The notes beneath the pieces are model-generated. The model was given only the letters and a program-made list of their open reading frames with translations. It searched no databases and had not been told where the DNA came from. A program made the position numbers and the translations under genes. Positions 31,937-41,334 of a stretch of DNA of 64,000 nt are shown in pieces (within the stretch, counting starts at the first letter, position 1; each line of letters begins with the position of its first letter). The stretch is from assembly GCA_910580235.1 (NCBI GenBank), contig CAJTVU010000002.1, positions 372,001 through 436,000 on the forward strand. Direction: 5' to 3'. Source of the DNA: an uncultured Dorea sp. Lineage in GTDB: Bacteria > Bacillota > Clostridia > Lachnospirales > Lachnospiraceae.

Positions 31937-33640
31937 TCAACATATCTCAGTAATAACATTTACTATCTCATCATCAAATTCATCTTTCTGAAATTCAGAT
32001 ATTATTTTTGGTATTGTTAATCCTTTATTATATTTTTTTCCAAACCACTTGTTTAAACATTTTATAAATTCTTTACCTCCAACCATACTTAACTTATTTT
32101 TCAGATCTGTCCAATTATTTTTCATATACTCTCTTGCTTCCGAATTCGCTGTACTTATATCTATCTTTTTGTATTTTAAAATATGTTCTGCATATTGATC
32201 AAACACTCGATCTCTAAATTCATCAGCAACTTCTTCCAACTCCTTCATAAAAGCATCGTATTTTTCCTGTGATTGTTTTGATATACGAAATAGTACTTCT
32301 GGTTCTAATAAATAGTTTTCTATTTCTTTTCGTTTCCATATATGAAGTTTCAAATGATTAGCAGATGCTTCATCACATCTTTTCTTTATCATATCCCTTG
32401 GATAGTAATCACTATCCAACAAGCAAATACACTGTATCATACCTTTTGTTTCATCATAAAATAATTTTGAAGCACCAAATGCTTCTCTCAAATTATTGAA
32501 ACCATTTAGCGCAACATGGGGTAAAGTCTCCAGAGAAGTTATTTTCTTTCCAAAAATAACTTCCGCAATCTTAGTTAAAAGTTTCAAGTCTTTTCCTTCA
32601 ACAAAAATACATTTTCTAGCATCGCCTAGCCTCATCAAACTCAAATTGCTTACTGTGCCAATTTCATCAACAACTTTTTGTACGGCCTGCAAATCTGTCG
32701 TATAATGCATTTTTCTGTTTTCTTTATTCATAGTGATAATATTGCCTGGATCAACTTCTGATATTATTTCTATGGAATGTGTTGCAATAATAACTTGAGG
32801 ATATCTATTTTTTACTAACCTAATAAGTTTTCTCTGAAGATCCGGATGCATATATACATCCGGCTCATCAAGTATAATTGTTTCATTCCTTCTTGTACGT
32901 GCTAAAAACCAGATAATCTGCAGCCACATTTGCAAACCGCTTCCCATCAGTCCAATTTCAGCGTAAAAATCTGTGTCAGTTACATACAAAGATAATATAT
33001 CTTGGATAGGATCATAATCTATTGCATTAATGCGTAATCCCGGCCAAGTACTCTCAGTCAATTGAACAAAGTCTTTCCAAAAACTACTTTTATAATTATA
33101 TATTTCATTTCTAAAATGCCTTGACGATAAATAGGTTTCTTTATCTTTTTCAATTGTTTCTTCCGTAAGTCTTTTTTCATTTTCTTTAATTAGTCCAATC
33201 TGGGGAAGAATCGAAACGCTAAATGGAAATATTTCTATCGCTTTTGTTTTAGTCTTAACACATTTCCCATTTTGGTCATGTAATACTGCATATATATATG
33301 ATCTATTTGCATAAATACATATTTCTGCATCATTATTAAATTTCACAGTAATACTTGCAATTGAATCTTCGTACCTATATATAATTCCTCTTAAATCGAT
33401 TTTTAATTTTTCTACCTCTAAGCGAAACCCTTTTTCTCGTATTGGAAGTTTAAACTCTTCCGGTAAATCTTTATATGTAGTATATTTGCATTTTCGTACT
33501 GATAGTGCTGTTAATCTCAGAGCCTCAATTAAAGAGGATTTTCCTGCGTTATTTTTTCCAACTATAACAGATATATCTTTAAAGTTTATTTTACTATTTT
33601 CAAAACAACGATAATTTCTTAAGTGTATATTCTTAATCAT
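31937..33640 (-). CDS. OLD-family ATP-dependent nuclease (AAA plus TOPRIM)
   Basis: 567 residues from the ATG at 33638-33640; the frame extends to 33715 but MIKNIHLRNYRCFE is the usual family start. N-terminal ABC-like ATPase: Walker A VGKNNAGKSSL, signature LMGSGLQMWLQ, Walker B TIILDEPDVYMHPDLQR and the following THSIEI histidine. C-terminal TOPRIM: FVEGKDLKLL then LLDSDYYPRD. This matches overcoming-lysogenisation-defect nucleases, such as the GajA component of Gabija and single-gene OLD systems. No GajB helicase is adjacent; a single-gene class 1 OLD is more likely. It is the only intact defence gene in the uvrB-bounded element that carries it. Confidence 0.88.
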   Translation of the reverse strand: MIKNIHLRNYRCFENSKINFKDISVIVGKNNAGKSSLIEALRLTALSVRKCKYTTYKDLPEEFKLPIREKGFRLEVEKLKIDLRGIIYRYEDSIASITVKFNNDAEICIYANRSYIYAVLHDQNGKCVKTKTKAIEIFPFSVSILPQIGLIKENEKRLTEETIEKDKETYLSSRHFRNEIYNYKSSFWKDFVQLTESTWPGLRINAIDYDPIQDILSLYVTDTDFYAEIGLMGSGLQMWLQIIWFLARTRRNETIILDEPDVYMHPDLQRKLIRLVKNRYPQVIIATHSIEIISEVDPGNIITMNKENRKMHYTTDLQAVQKVVDEIGTVSNLSLMRLGDARKCIFVEGKDLKLLTKIAEVIFGKKITSLETLPHVALNGFNNLREAFGASKLFYDETKGMIQCICLLDSDYYPRDMIKKRCDEASANHLKLHIWKRKEIENYLLEPEVLFRISKQSQEKYDAFMKELEEVADEFRDRVFDQYAEHILKYKKIDISTANSEAREYMKNNWTDLKNKLSMVGGKEFIKCLNKWFGKKYNKGLTIPKIISEFQKDEFDDEIVNVITEIC

Positions 33641-33773
33641 TCTCCAGCACACTCTCATTTCTTTCATTTTTAAACCAAAGTTTTCTTTTCGTGAATTTAT
33701 CTTAATTACATCCAACCATAAGTATTTGTGATTTTCTTTAATGTTTTATCTTTCAAATGCATCTATCCCTTTA

Positions 33774-34850
33774 TTATTCTACATCAGCCTCCTGTATCCA
33801 CTGCCGCAACTTATCTTGTAGCAGTTTCTTATCTGGCAAATACAATTTATATTTGGATGCATATATATTGGCATCTTGTGGTAGTGTAATCTCCACTAAT
33901 GCATCACTATTTTCTTTACATAACAAAATACCAATCGTTGGATTTTCATGGTCCAATTTCTCATATCGATCGTAATAATTTACATACATCTGCATTTGTC
34001 CAATATCTTGATGTGTTAATTTATCCACTTTTAAATCAATCAACACATAACACCGAAAAAGACGATTATAGAACACCAAATCAACATAATAACTATCTTC
34101 ATTAAAGGTAAAACGTTTTGCCTGGATTCAAATAGATATCCCTTTCCCATTTCCAACAAAAATTTCTGCAATTTATCAATAATTGCTGTTTCTAAATCTG
34201 TTTCTGAATATTTAGTTTTTTCTTCCATTCCTAAGAATTCTAATACTGTTGGCTGTTTTACAATATCTTCCGGTTTTGTAATAATGTTACCTTTCTTTGC
34301 CAACTGTAAAACAGCCTCTTTATCTCGGCTAAGTGCCAACCTTTCATAAAGACTGGAGTTGTATTGTCTTTGCAGAGTACGTACACTCCACCCTGATTTT
34401 GCTGATTCAATTTCATAGAAACTTCTTTCATCTTCATTTTCTATTCGCATTAATTGCAAATAGTGTGACCATGATACTATGAAGGGCGGTTTCTCTTCAA
34501 AAAGGCTAAACACTGTTTCGTCAATTCTATCCTTATAGGTCAGATAAAACTTCCGCACATTTTTCAAACTATCCTCCGAAAATCCTCTTTCAAAATTCTT
34601 TTTCATTTCTTCAGATAGCCTTTTAATAACTTGGCTACCTATCTTGCTCTTGTTTCACCTTTTTGCTGCACTTCTATAATCCATTTCCCAATAGTATAAT
34701 AAGTAAGCAATTGAATCATATTCACTTGTTGAACAGCAATATTTCTTGCATGCTTCACTAAAGCTACTGTATTGGCACATAGCCTTTCGATATCTATATC
34801 CTCATTAGTTAATACCTCTGCTTTTTGACTATGGTTCGACTATGGTTCAT
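33774..34850 (-). pseudogene. DUF1016 (YhcG-type) PD-(D/E)XK nuclease, triply damaged
   Basis: The order of DUF1016_N then DUF1016 nuclease is recoverable across frames: SQKAEVLTNEDIDIERLCAN and QLLTYYTIGKWIIEVQQKG; then MKKNFERGFSEDSL through GKGYLFESRQ; then DLVFYNRLFRCYVLIDLKVD with the nuclease core (D...IDLK) and the conserved GQMQMYVNYYDRY. Lesions: an 11-base tandem duplication at the start (AACCATAGTCG twice, near 34830-34848), a 1-base loss near 34640 (creating TAG) and a 1-base loss in an A run near 34116. No full-length product can be made. Confidence 0.85.
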
Positions 34851-34959
34851 GTTTTAACCGCTTCCTTGCTTGCTACGATTTCCGTTTCCCATATTTTTTC
34901 TCAAATGTCGTTATCTTTGCTATTTTGTACCATCTCATATTATCTCATCCATTACATAA

Positions 34960-35090
34960 ATCCAAGTCACAAACTCCACCCGTCCGCCTAGTGTTATTTC
35001 GTCTATAATTCCCCATCTTGTCCACAAAATACGGTACAATCAGCACCAAATAATACAAGATAATGCGTTTTTCACCCTGTCCCTAAATTA
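34960..35090. repeat. Element-end sequence next to uvrB copy 3
   Basis: Contains CATTACATAAATCC, AAGTCACAAACTCCACCCG, and GTCCACAAAATACGG...CAGCACCAAATAATAC, parallel to the block at 31235-31393. It ends at the start of the uvrB-like sequence (35091). Confidence 0.55.
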
Positions 35091-35503
35091 GGACACAAAA
35101 TACTCTACTGCGTTATTCGGGAAGAATTCTTTGAATTCCCCGTACAACTGCGCCGCCAATGTCTTATTATGTGCAATGATCAGCGTCGGCTTATTCAGCT
35201 GCTGGATGATGTTCGCCATTGTAAATGTCTTGCCGGAGCCTGTGACGTCCAGAAGAGTCTGGCATTGGTTGCCCTCTTTAAAGCCTTTCACAAGCCGGTC
35301 GATCGCCTGCGGGCTTGTATTCTGATACTAGTTCAAAATGATCCATTACTTTTTCTCCTGAATAATGGAATATTCCTATTTTAAACAACTACTGCGTTTT
35401 TTACACCAGCTGCACTTTGCTTTCTTCGCTATTATAACAGAATATAAAATAAAAGTACAGAATAAATTCGAATGTTTGTTCTGTGCTTTTCTGGGCGGCT
35501 CTA
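35091..35503 (-). pseudogene. uvrB 5' fragment with promoter, copy 3
   Basis: Matches uvrB from EYFVS (35091-35104) back through the start codon, ribosome site and promoter palindrome to the GGGCGGCTCTA block, with scattered substitutions. A deletion of about 13 bases near 35310 (GGCTGGTCGCCGGTA region) puts the start out of frame. The promoter block has lost the perfect symmetry of the uvrBA operator (TACAGAATAAATTCG...TGTGC). Confidence 0.9.
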
Positions 35504-35867
35504 CCCTCACAACTTCATAGTTTAACTTTCCAATAACACTTTCTGTGTGAACCTGTATTCTCAATCACTTCTTCGTTTACCAATTTTTTCATAGATTATC
35601 GGACAGAGTCCGTCCACCCCGATAAGGGGTATGTATTACGGGATGCCCAGGTGGGTATAGTTCTCTGAACTTTGCTTCTGGAAAGTTTTAATTGCTTTTG
35701 TATTTCTGATTGAATTATTAAGAGTTTTTTCAACTTCACTTTCAGCCTCCCTCTGCAACGTCTTATAATTCAAATTTTTCAATTGCTTTATGTTCTTCAT
35801 TGTCATGTAAATACGATATAAATAATTTAGGATGTTTTCTCATTTCTATACCTCTCTAGTTCATCAT
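35504..35867. other. No gene recognised
   Basis: AT-rich sequence with a short palindrome ACCCCGATAAGGGGT near 35616-35630 and only short, unconvincing reading frames. Probably remnant DNA between the copied uvrB promoter and the RhuM gene. Confidence 0.4.
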
Positions 35868-36826
35868 CTATTTTCTTCTGGTACCTTGTTTCGCACTTTT
35901 ATTCGCATCTTTAATGGTCTCTATATAGGCTTCTTCCACAGGAGAAATTGTTTTTTCCTGATATTTTCTATATTCACTCTTCGCTTTCTTAACAGCCTGA
36001 TCGTGACTCACTTTTCCTGCATCAGTTAGTAATTTCCGATTGCCAGAAGATAGTACTAAATCTAATTGTTCCACATAATCATTCATGTACATTGGTTTAT
36101 GCTCAATCGCATTAATTTCAGCCAAGTCAAAATAACCTGAAACAAGATTATTTAGTATCTTCACTTCATCTTCCAAAAGATAATTCTTTGCAACACTGAT
36201 ATCTTTTAACGCTGGCAGTCCGCCTGCAAAAGAAGTTAATCCCATAAAAGGTTTCTCAGCATCGGCTCTTTCATATATCACTTCCGCCGCCGTATGGCCA
36301 TGCGCTGCAAAATGCAATTTATTCTGTACAATCTTGAAAAACGTATTGATTCATCACTATGAGGGTTATAATCAAAACTTGTGGCATATAAATCAAGTAC
36401 TTGACGATAAAGAACTTTTTCAGATGAGCGAATATCTCTAATTCGGTCAAGTAATTCTTTCCAATAGCTTCCACCACCATTTCCTTTTAACCGTTCATCA
36501 TCCATCGTGAACCCTTTAATCATATATTTCTTTAAGCGTTCTGTTGCCCACCGACGAAATTGTGTTCTTCGAATAGACTTCACACGATATCCTATAGAAA
36601 TTATAACATCAAGATTATAATAGTTTGTAGGTTTTGTAGAAAAATCGGAATTTCTGATTTTTCTTACAGACTCCGATTTGAGTAATTCTCCTTCTGAAAA
36701 AACATTTAAAATATGCTCATTTATAGTTGATCTAGATTTTTCAAGTAATTCTGACATCTGATTTATTGTCAACCAGACAATTTCATCTTCTACTTTTACT
36801 TCAATATGTGTCAAACCATCATCCAT
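35868..36826 (-). pseudogene. RhuM-family gene, frameshifted (copy 1)
   Basis: N-terminal frame: IVWLTINQMSELLEKSRSTI, NYYNLDVIISIGYRVKS, FRRWATERLKKYMIKGF and the SSEKVLYRQVLDLYATS segment, all typical of RhuM. The frame is lost within the A/T run at 36335-36342 (one base short), after DESIRF; the second frame resumes at LHFAAHGHTAAEVIYERADAEKP and runs to a normal end. RhuM proteins are found in pathogenicity and defence islands; function poorly known. The single lesion makes this a recent loss. Confidence 0.85.
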
Positions 36827-36884
36827 AGAATTAAATTCTCAGAGGTATAATAGCTCCGACTTTAGCAATCCGAAAAAATTCTCC

Positions 36885-36975
36885 ATTACGAATTCTTACC
36901 ACAAAAGTCACATTACGCAGTATCCCTTGGGAAAACTGGATTTTGAGGACTAAACAACACCAAACAACGCAAAAT
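36885..36975. repeat. Third, diverged element-end sequence (no uvrB copy attached)
   Basis: CCATTACGAATTCTTACCAC and AAAAGTCACATTACGC followed by ACTAAACAACACCAAACAACGC resemble the blocks at 31235 and 34960, but the uvrB fragment that should follow is absent. It may be the scar of another integration. Confidence 0.4.
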
Positions 36976-37037
36976 GATACTTCTTTCCTATAGCTTCTCC
37001 TTTTAATTCACCACGCGCATGTAATGAATTTATTTTT

Positions 37038-38723
37038 TTACCTCCATCCAAAAATTTCATCCACATGGCTTATATGTACAACCGGAAATGGTAAATTTCT
37101 TTTTTCTAAAATATGTGAAGGGTATTTAATTACAAATGCACCTTGAATATCGTCAATCCGTGTATCATCAAATTCTTTCTCCAACAATTCTATGTTTTCA
37201 CGAAGAAACTTCAATTTGCCATCCATTTTCCCACAAAATGATTTTCCTCCTTTTGTAAAATTTCTAATAAAATTTTGTTCTTCTTTCATTGTGTATTTTA
37301 ACCCTACAGCCTTACATTCCAAAATATAAGCCACATTTTGAAATAAACATATTATATCAATTTCTCCGGGTAATTCTTCTCCACACACATTAGTAACCGA
37401 TCGTTTTATCTTTATATTTAAGGATAGTTTTTTTATTTCTTCCACAACCTCATTCTCAAAATATCTCCTATCTTCATGTACTTTTTTTTGTATAATTTTA
37501 TTTAGTTCATCATTTGCGGTCTGACCAATAACTATATCCGCTAATAAACGCATTATTCCAATCTGCAACATATATGTAGTAGTATAGCAGATATTTTCCC
37601 CATACTTAAGTATCGGCTTTATAGAACTCTTTTCATGACCAAACGCACTATTTTGCTTAGGCCTTTTTTTCTCCAATACAAAATATGAGCAAAATTTCTG
37701 CATATCTTTTGTTTCAACTTTCAAGCCTTTAAATACGACTCCTAACTCATCATTTTTAAATAATATCCATGAAAAACCATCATTTATATAAGCATTTATT
37801 TGTTTTAATAGTGTGTCAATTTCCTCTAAGTTTAATCCCAAAAATCGTTTTATATCTATGTCATGCTCTCCTAACCATTTTTTCTCCTCTCTATTAATAG
37901 AATACTTTATCATTTTTTCATATTCTTCCAACCCTAAAGCCCTAAAGTTTTCCTTATATTTTGTATCCTTTACAAACACTTCACCTTTTAAAATACTCAG
38001 ATTGATATCATTATCAGACATAAACATATCTAACAGAGTGTAAAACTTATAAAGCATTCGAACTATATTTAATAAATCAACAATCTGCTCTTCTCGAAAT
38101 AGACTTTGGACTTCCTGCTCATTTTTGATTAGAATGTCTTTTGGCATATAGTAATTAATGAAACAAATACCTTTTTGTATTGCTTGTTTATCATAAGCCA
38201 ATATATTATTTATCTCTACAAGTTCCTGTTCCAATCCCTTTCCAAATTTTTTATTAAGCACTATAGACTCTATAATTATTCTAGCAAGCTTATCCTCTAT
38301 CCCATCTGCTATGAGTTTTTCATCATTCCTATCAATAAATACCATAGATAAGAAAAAATTGTAATCTAGTATTTGTTGAAGTATAATCAAACTTTCTCTT
38401 GAATAATATTGTATATATTGCTCATACAAAATCATTTCACTTTGCTGAATAAACTTAGTCAATATCCTTTTTACATCATCTTTACTGACTTGTTTTTCAT
38501 TCCCGCACGTTTTCCTCACAACCTCTCTAGTCATATAATCACTATTAATTTTTTTATTCAATAGAACCTCTTTAGATAATATCGCCATAAGCTGCCGAGA
38601 CTCTGAATCCCATAAAGGCATTATTGCCCCTATTTGCAACTTTAAATTTTGAGAATAATATTTTTCAATTACTTCTAAATAACAAGTCAAGCCATAAATA
38701 TATTTCTTCTCGTCATAATTCAT
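37038..38723 (-). CDS. Unknown large protein with a C-terminal PD-(D/E)XK-like nuclease segment
   Basis: 561 residues, mostly helical, no membrane segments. Near residue 450: GEELPGEIDIICLF then VAYILECKAVGL, the D...ExK spacing of restriction-type nucleases (as in NERD/Mrr-like domains), followed by GKMDGKLKFLRENIEL and a C-terminal VKYPSHILEKRNLPF strand. The N-terminal 400 residues match nothing I recognise. The ATG at 38721-38723 has a distant GGAG. It is AT-rich, intact, and flanked by two dead RhuM genes, which places it among defence cargo. A nuclease role is inference from the short motif. Confidence 0.65.
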   Translation of the reverse strand: MNYDEKKYIYGLTCYLEVIEKYYSQNLKLQIGAIMPLWDSESRQLMAILSKEVLLNKKINSDYMTREVVRKTCGNEKQVSKDDVKRILTKFIQQSEMILYEQYIQYYSRESLIILQQILDYNFFLSMVFIDRNDEKLIADGIEDKLARIIIESIVLNKKFGKGLEQELVEINNILAYDKQAIQKGICFINYYMPKDILIKNEQEVQSLFREEQIVDLLNIVRMLYKFYTLLDMFMSDNDINLSILKGEVFVKDTKYKENFRALGLEEYEKMIKYSINREEKKWLGEHDIDIKRFLGLNLEEIDTLLKQINAYINDGFSWILFKNDELGVVFKGLKVETKDMQKFCSYFVLEKKRPKQNSAFGHEKSSIKPILKYGENICYTTTYMLQIGIMRLLADIVIGQTANDELNKIIQKKVHEDRRYFENEVVEEIKKLSLNIKIKRSVTNVCGEELPGEIDIICLFQNVAYILECKAVGLKYTMKEEQNFIRNFTKGGKSFCGKMDGKLKFLRENIELLEKEFDDTRIDDIQGAFVIKYPSHILEKRNLPFPVVHISHVDEIFGWR

Positions 38724-38852
38724 TTCGTTTTCGTTACTCCTTCTTTTTTAGACACTCTTATCGCCACTTTGCAATATTATTTTTCTCTAACAATCTTTCA
38801 ACTGGTGACAAGTACTTTTATTAGGTGAAAGAATTAAATATTTTTATGAAGG

Positions 38853-39712
38853 TCAACATATCAGCTTACTATTTTTAAAATAAATAATCGCTTGCTTATG
38901 AGTTACTTTACCTTTCGTATCAAGAATATCTCTCCTCGTCATCCTCAAGTAATCATCTATTGTTTCCAACCAGTCTTTCATATACATAGGTTCATGATTT
39001 AAGGCTTGTACTTCTGCGATGTCAAGATACGCAGGAACTATTTTATTTAAGGCATCTATTTCTTTCTCACTCAAATAGCTTTTGGCAATTTCTACATCCG
39101 TTCTTTTGATTTCGGCTCCTTTCCAAGAAGTTAATCCCATATTATCTTTTTCAGCATCTACCCTTTGATATATTACTTCTGCCGCCGTATGCTTGTGCGC
39201 TGCCCAGTGCATTTTATTTTGAACCTGTTTAAAAAATTCAATTGAACTTTCCGCTTTTGGAGCATAATCAATACTTATGGCATATATCTCCAAAAGACTT
39301 TTTCTGAAGATCTGATATCTCGAATACGAGATAACAATTCCTCAAAATAATTTCCACCACCAAGATTCTTCAGTCGTTCATCATCTAAGGCAAATCCTTT
39401 TTTCATATATTCTTTCAAAATCCCTGTCGCCCAAATACGAAACTGTGTTCCACGATGAGATTTCACGCGATACCCAACTGAAATAATCACATCTAAATTA
39501 TAATAATCCATCTGATAAATGTTTCCATCAGAAGTAGTGTAGGCAAATTTTGCCCAAACTGAATCTTTCACTAATTCTCCCTCTTTAAATATGTTCCTTA
39601 TATGCTTTCCTATAACGCTCTTATCTCTTTGAAAAAGTTCTGCCATTTGATCAATAGACAGCCATACCGTATCATTCTCAAAAACTGTTTCTATTAAAAA
39701 TATGTATCTCAA
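38853..39712 (-). pseudogene. RhuM-family gene, truncated and frameshifted (copy 2)
   Basis: Same family as the gene at 36 kb but clearly diverged (WLSIDQMAELFQRDKSVIGK, NYYNLDVIISVGYRVKSH, FRIWATGILKEYMKKGF). A small deletion near 39295-39302 joins SSEKVFW to a wrong frame; the rest continues as LEIYAISIDYAPKAES, MHWAAHKHTAAEVIYQR. The 5' end has no proper start: sequence identity to RhuM ends where the fourth uvrB-promoter copy begins (about 39720). Both ends of its history, truncation and deletion, make it non-functional. Confidence 0.83.
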
Positions 39713-39721
39713 GTCACTTTT

Positions 39722-39808
39722 TAAGCCGGCTGCACTTTGCTTTCTTCGCTATTATAGCAGAATATAAAATAAAAGTACAGAATAAATTCGAATGTTTGTT
39801 CTGTGCGA
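39722..39808 (-). repeat. uvrB promoter copy 4 (promoter only)
   Basis: Matches the uvrBA upstream region from the CTGCACTTTGC block through TATAAT (minus strand) and most of the operator palindrome, ending at TTCTGTGC. No uvrB coding sequence remains. It is the outermost copy and could be what is left of the ancestral uvrB promoter. Confidence 0.85.
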
Positions 39809-40043
39809 TTATCTTCTGAAAGAAAAAATCAATGACGACTATTTTGTTGAGAAAGCAGTGCAAATATATTATAATCATTTATTAAGGGACAATACGGGCA
39901 CAGATGTCTTATAAATCCCTTATACACTGAGGGTAATTGGCTGGGATATGAAGTAGTGCAAATAGCAGGCCAGTACTACGGATCGATGATAAAAATAGTC
40001 ATGGCCACTAAAATATAAGATGGAGAAATGAGGTTAGAATGCA
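39809..40043. other. Intergenic region with a short ORF remnant, before the antiporter
   Basis: On the plus strand 39806-39916 reads CDYLLKEKINDDYFVEKAVQ then IYYNHLLRDNTG and a stop, looking like the C-terminus of a lost gene. After that no coding sequence until the AGGTT ribosome site before 40044. This may be the right border of the accessory region. Confidence 0.45.
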
Positions 40044-41315
40044 ATGGAAGGATTTTTAGGTTCGGTAATAGTATTATTGCTCTTTGTGGTGATATTGGGG
40101 TATTTTAATGAAAAGGTCACAAAGCTTACATACGAGATTGCTTTGATGCTTTTTTCGGCCATTATCGGAATGGGCTGCCTGATTGTGGGCGCTCTCTTTC
40201 ATGTGGAATTGCTCCCGGAGCTTGTGCGTATAATCGGGCGGATTGATCTGGATGCCTTTTTGATGGACGGCGTTTTATGCTTTATGCTATTTGCAGGCTC
40301 CTGCCATATGAAGCTGCTGTCCTTCAAAAAGCATGCCAAAATCATCAGCCTGCTCGCAATCGGCGCTACCTTTTTGGGCGCGGTATTTTACGGCCTGCTG
40401 TTCTACGGGGCTTCCGTTCTGCTGCATCTGGGCGTCCCCCTGCCTGTCTGCCTGATGTTTGGCAGTATTACAGCGCCCACTGATCCGATCGCTGCCACTA
40501 GCATTCTGAAAAAATTCAATCTACCGAAACAGATCGGATTTATCATAGAGGGAGAGTCTCTGCTCAACGACGGAGTAGGCGTGGCGCTGTTCGTGTGCTT
40601 TTCAGGAATGGCCTCTGCGGAAGGAGGAGGAAGCGGCCTCCTCGCTGTGATGTTCCGCGAATTGTTTGGGGCTGTTGCTGTGGGAGCAATCGTCAGCCTC
40701 GTGTGCTTTCAGATCTTCAGAAGGACGCAGGACGGAGCAAGGCGGATCTATGCCAGTCTTCTGGCAGTTACCCTGTCTTATATGCTCTGCGGGTATTTTG
40801 AATTTTCCGGGGCGATCGCTTCAGTTGTCTGTGGCGTAATGTTTTCGGCACAGCGCAATCTGCGGGCAAGCAAGGGCGCTAAGATGGAACTGGCTGAGTT
40901 TGATACATTCTGGGATATTCTTGACAATCTGCTCAATTCAATCCTGTATGTGCTGCTGGGGCTAAGCTTCCTGCATATCCTGCAAATGCCCAATGTACTG
41001 CTCGTGTCGGTGCTGGTGATCTTTTTCAATCTAATCGGACGCATGGGCAGTGTGGGGGCAGTGTCTTTGTTTGCCGGAAAGCTGCCGGACGGTTATGACA
41101 AACTGAGCTTTGTGAAACTGCTTACCTGGGGCGGGCTAAGGGGCGGGCTTTCCGTCGCCCTTGCGATGAGCACGCAGGATATGCTTCCGCCCACGATCTA
41201 CCACATTGTACTGGGAGGGACTTATGCGATCGTGTTCTTTACTACGATCGTACAGGGTATCACCATGAAAAAGGTCTATCAGGGCATCGAAGCAAAATTA
41301 AATACAAAAAAATAA
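40044..41315 (+). CDS. CPA1-type cation/proton antiporter
   Basis: 423 residues with about 12 membrane helices. Signature segments GSITAPTDPIAATSIL and EGESLLNDGVGVALFV are those of NhaP/CPA1 sodium (or potassium)/proton antiporters; the aspartates are in place. The C-terminus is short, lacking a large regulatory domain. The gene is followed after 19 bases by the ClC gene on the same strand. The pair could balance cation and chloride movement under acid or salt stress; this is inference. It lies just outside the duplicated uvrB region and shows no decay. Confidence 0.9.
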   Translation: MEGFLGSVIVLLLFVVILGYFNEKVTKLTYEIALMLFSAIIGMGCLIVGALFHVELLPELVRIIGRIDLDAFLMDGVLCFMLFAGSCHMKLLSFKKHAKIISLLAIGATFLGAVFYGLLFYGASVLLHLGVPLPVCLMFGSITAPTDPIAATSILKKFNLPKQIGFIIEGESLLNDGVGVALFVCFSGMASAEGGGSGLLAVMFRELFGAVAVGAIVSLVCFQIFRRTQDGARRIYASLLAVTLSYMLCGYFEFSGAIASVVCGVMFSAQRNLRASKGAKMELAEFDTFWDILDNLLNSILYVLLGLSFLHILQMPNVLLVSVLVIFFNLIGRMGSVGAVSLFAGKLPDGYDKLSFVKLLTWGGLRGGLSVALAMSTQDMLPPTIYHIVLGGTYAIVFFTTIVQGITMKKVYQGIEAKLNTKK

Positions 41316-41334
41316 GAAAAGGAACTACGAGGGA

